The translations under genes were made by a program, and so were the position numbers. From Pseudomonadota bacterium (GTDB taxonomy: Bacteria; Pseudomonadota; Alphaproteobacteria; Rhizobiales; Beijerinckiaceae), in NCBI GenBank assembly GCA_023393655.1, contig JAEWKP010000200.1, positions 1-22,679 on the forward strand: a stretch of DNA of 22,679 nt, given 5' to 3'. The notes beneath the pieces were generated by a model that had not been told where the DNA came from, made no database searches, and was given only the letters and a program-made list of their open reading frames with translations. Below, piece by piece: positions 22,420 to 22,679 of this stretch (position 1 is its first letter; every line of letters starts with the position of its first letter).

Positions 22420-22679
22420 ATGGCAGGACGTTTGAAAGGCAAGGTCGCGGTCGTGACTGCCGCGGGGCAGGGGATCGGCCGGGCCATCGCCGAGAGCTTC
22501 GTGGCTGAGGGCGCCACCGTCTGGGCGACGGACAAGGACGTCGCCCTGCTGGAGGGGATTGCGAAGGCGAAGAAGCGCAAGCTCGACGTGCTCTCGACCA
22601 AGGCCGTCAACGCTTTTGCCGAGAAGGTCGGGACGATCGACATCCTCGTCAACGCTGCGGGCTTCGTGCACCACGGCAC
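22420..22679 (+). CDS. Short-chain dehydrogenase/reductase (SDR), N-terminal part
   Basis: The first 86 residues of a classical SDR oxidoreductase, running off the right edge. ATG at 22420 has an AAAAGGAAAAG box just upstream. The Rossmann NAD(P)-binding motif TAAGQGIGRAIAESF (TGxxxGxG type with Ala at the first Gly), the Asp ending strand beta-2 (WATDKD, suggesting NAD preference), the KLDVL segment and the NAAG-type motif (ILVNAAGFVHHG) are visible. The start MAGRLKGKVAVVTAAGQGIG resembles the branch containing 2-keto-3-deoxy-L-fuconate and 3-hydroxybutyrate (DHRS6-like) dehydrogenases. A keto-deoxy-sugar-acid dehydrogenase would fit downstream of the dehydratase, but the catalytic half is outside the window, so the substrate remains an inference. 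Confidence 0.9.
   Translation, partial: MAGRLKGKVAVVTAAGQGIGRAIAESFVAEGATVWATDKDVALLEGIAKAKKRKLDVLSTKAVNAFAEKVGTIDILVNAAGFVHHG

Overview
The window is GC-rich, densely packed bacterial DNA with many 1-4 bp start/stop overlaps. Its gene families (CobS/CobT cobaltochelatase subunits, DUF3108, a NIPSNAP-type protein, two-hairpin palindromic repeats) point to an alphaproteobacterium of the order Hyphomicrobiales, possibly Bosea-like. That placement is inferred from gene content and style; no rRNA gene is present to confirm it.

Left end, minus strand (1-1926): the N-terminal 283 residues of an OppD/DppD-type peptide ABC-transporter ATPase, preceded by a secreted heparin-lyase-I-like protein. Plus strand (2087-7114): a tight three-gene module. 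It contains (i) a 918-aa ABC-exporter-like protein whose nucleotide-binding domain has lost essentially every catalytic motif and carries a long insert with a recurring motif, (ii) a stand-alone cyclic-nucleotide-binding-fold protein that lacks the usual phosphate-binding Arg, and (iii) a membrane protein joining a His-rich, cytochrome-b-like six-helix domain, a [2Fe-2S] ferredoxin domain and a class III nucleotide cyclase domain whose two transition-state residues are substituted. This is the most unusual part of the window and the best candidate for an undescribed (redox-sensing?) signalling system.

7191-10257: a three-gene cassette with 4-bp overlaps (SAM-methyltransferase-like protein, GT4 glycosyltransferase, MurG/GT-B-like glycosyltransferase), probably for a surface or secreted glycan. 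10407-14685: cobS, a GFA/CENP-V-type zinc protein, cobT and an exported phytase-like esterase, all co-directional. 14701-15281: a palindromic repeat, then rpmB (L28) on the minus strand with its own promoter, a terminator-like hairpin in its 5' leader, and a 3' intrinsic terminator. 15448-16260: an exported DUF3108 protein.

16271-17790 (minus): a PLP aminotransferase followed at once by a NIPSNAP-family pseudogene carrying two in-frame TAA codons, both at expected Tyr positions. Divergent from it, 18056-19888 encodes a sugar-acid dehydratase very like D-xylonate dehydratase. After a second palindromic repeat come a PEP-mutase/isocitrate-lyase-family enzyme, a small unknown protein, a double-GNAT acetyltransferase interrupted by one in-frame TAG, and the start of an SDR dehydrogenase. 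The dehydratase and the PEP-mutase-like gene share a 13-bp near-palindrome upstream, suggesting common control of a small sugar-acid catabolic group. No tRNA, rRNA, IS element or CRISPR array was seen, and no gene-free stretch exceeds 300 bases.
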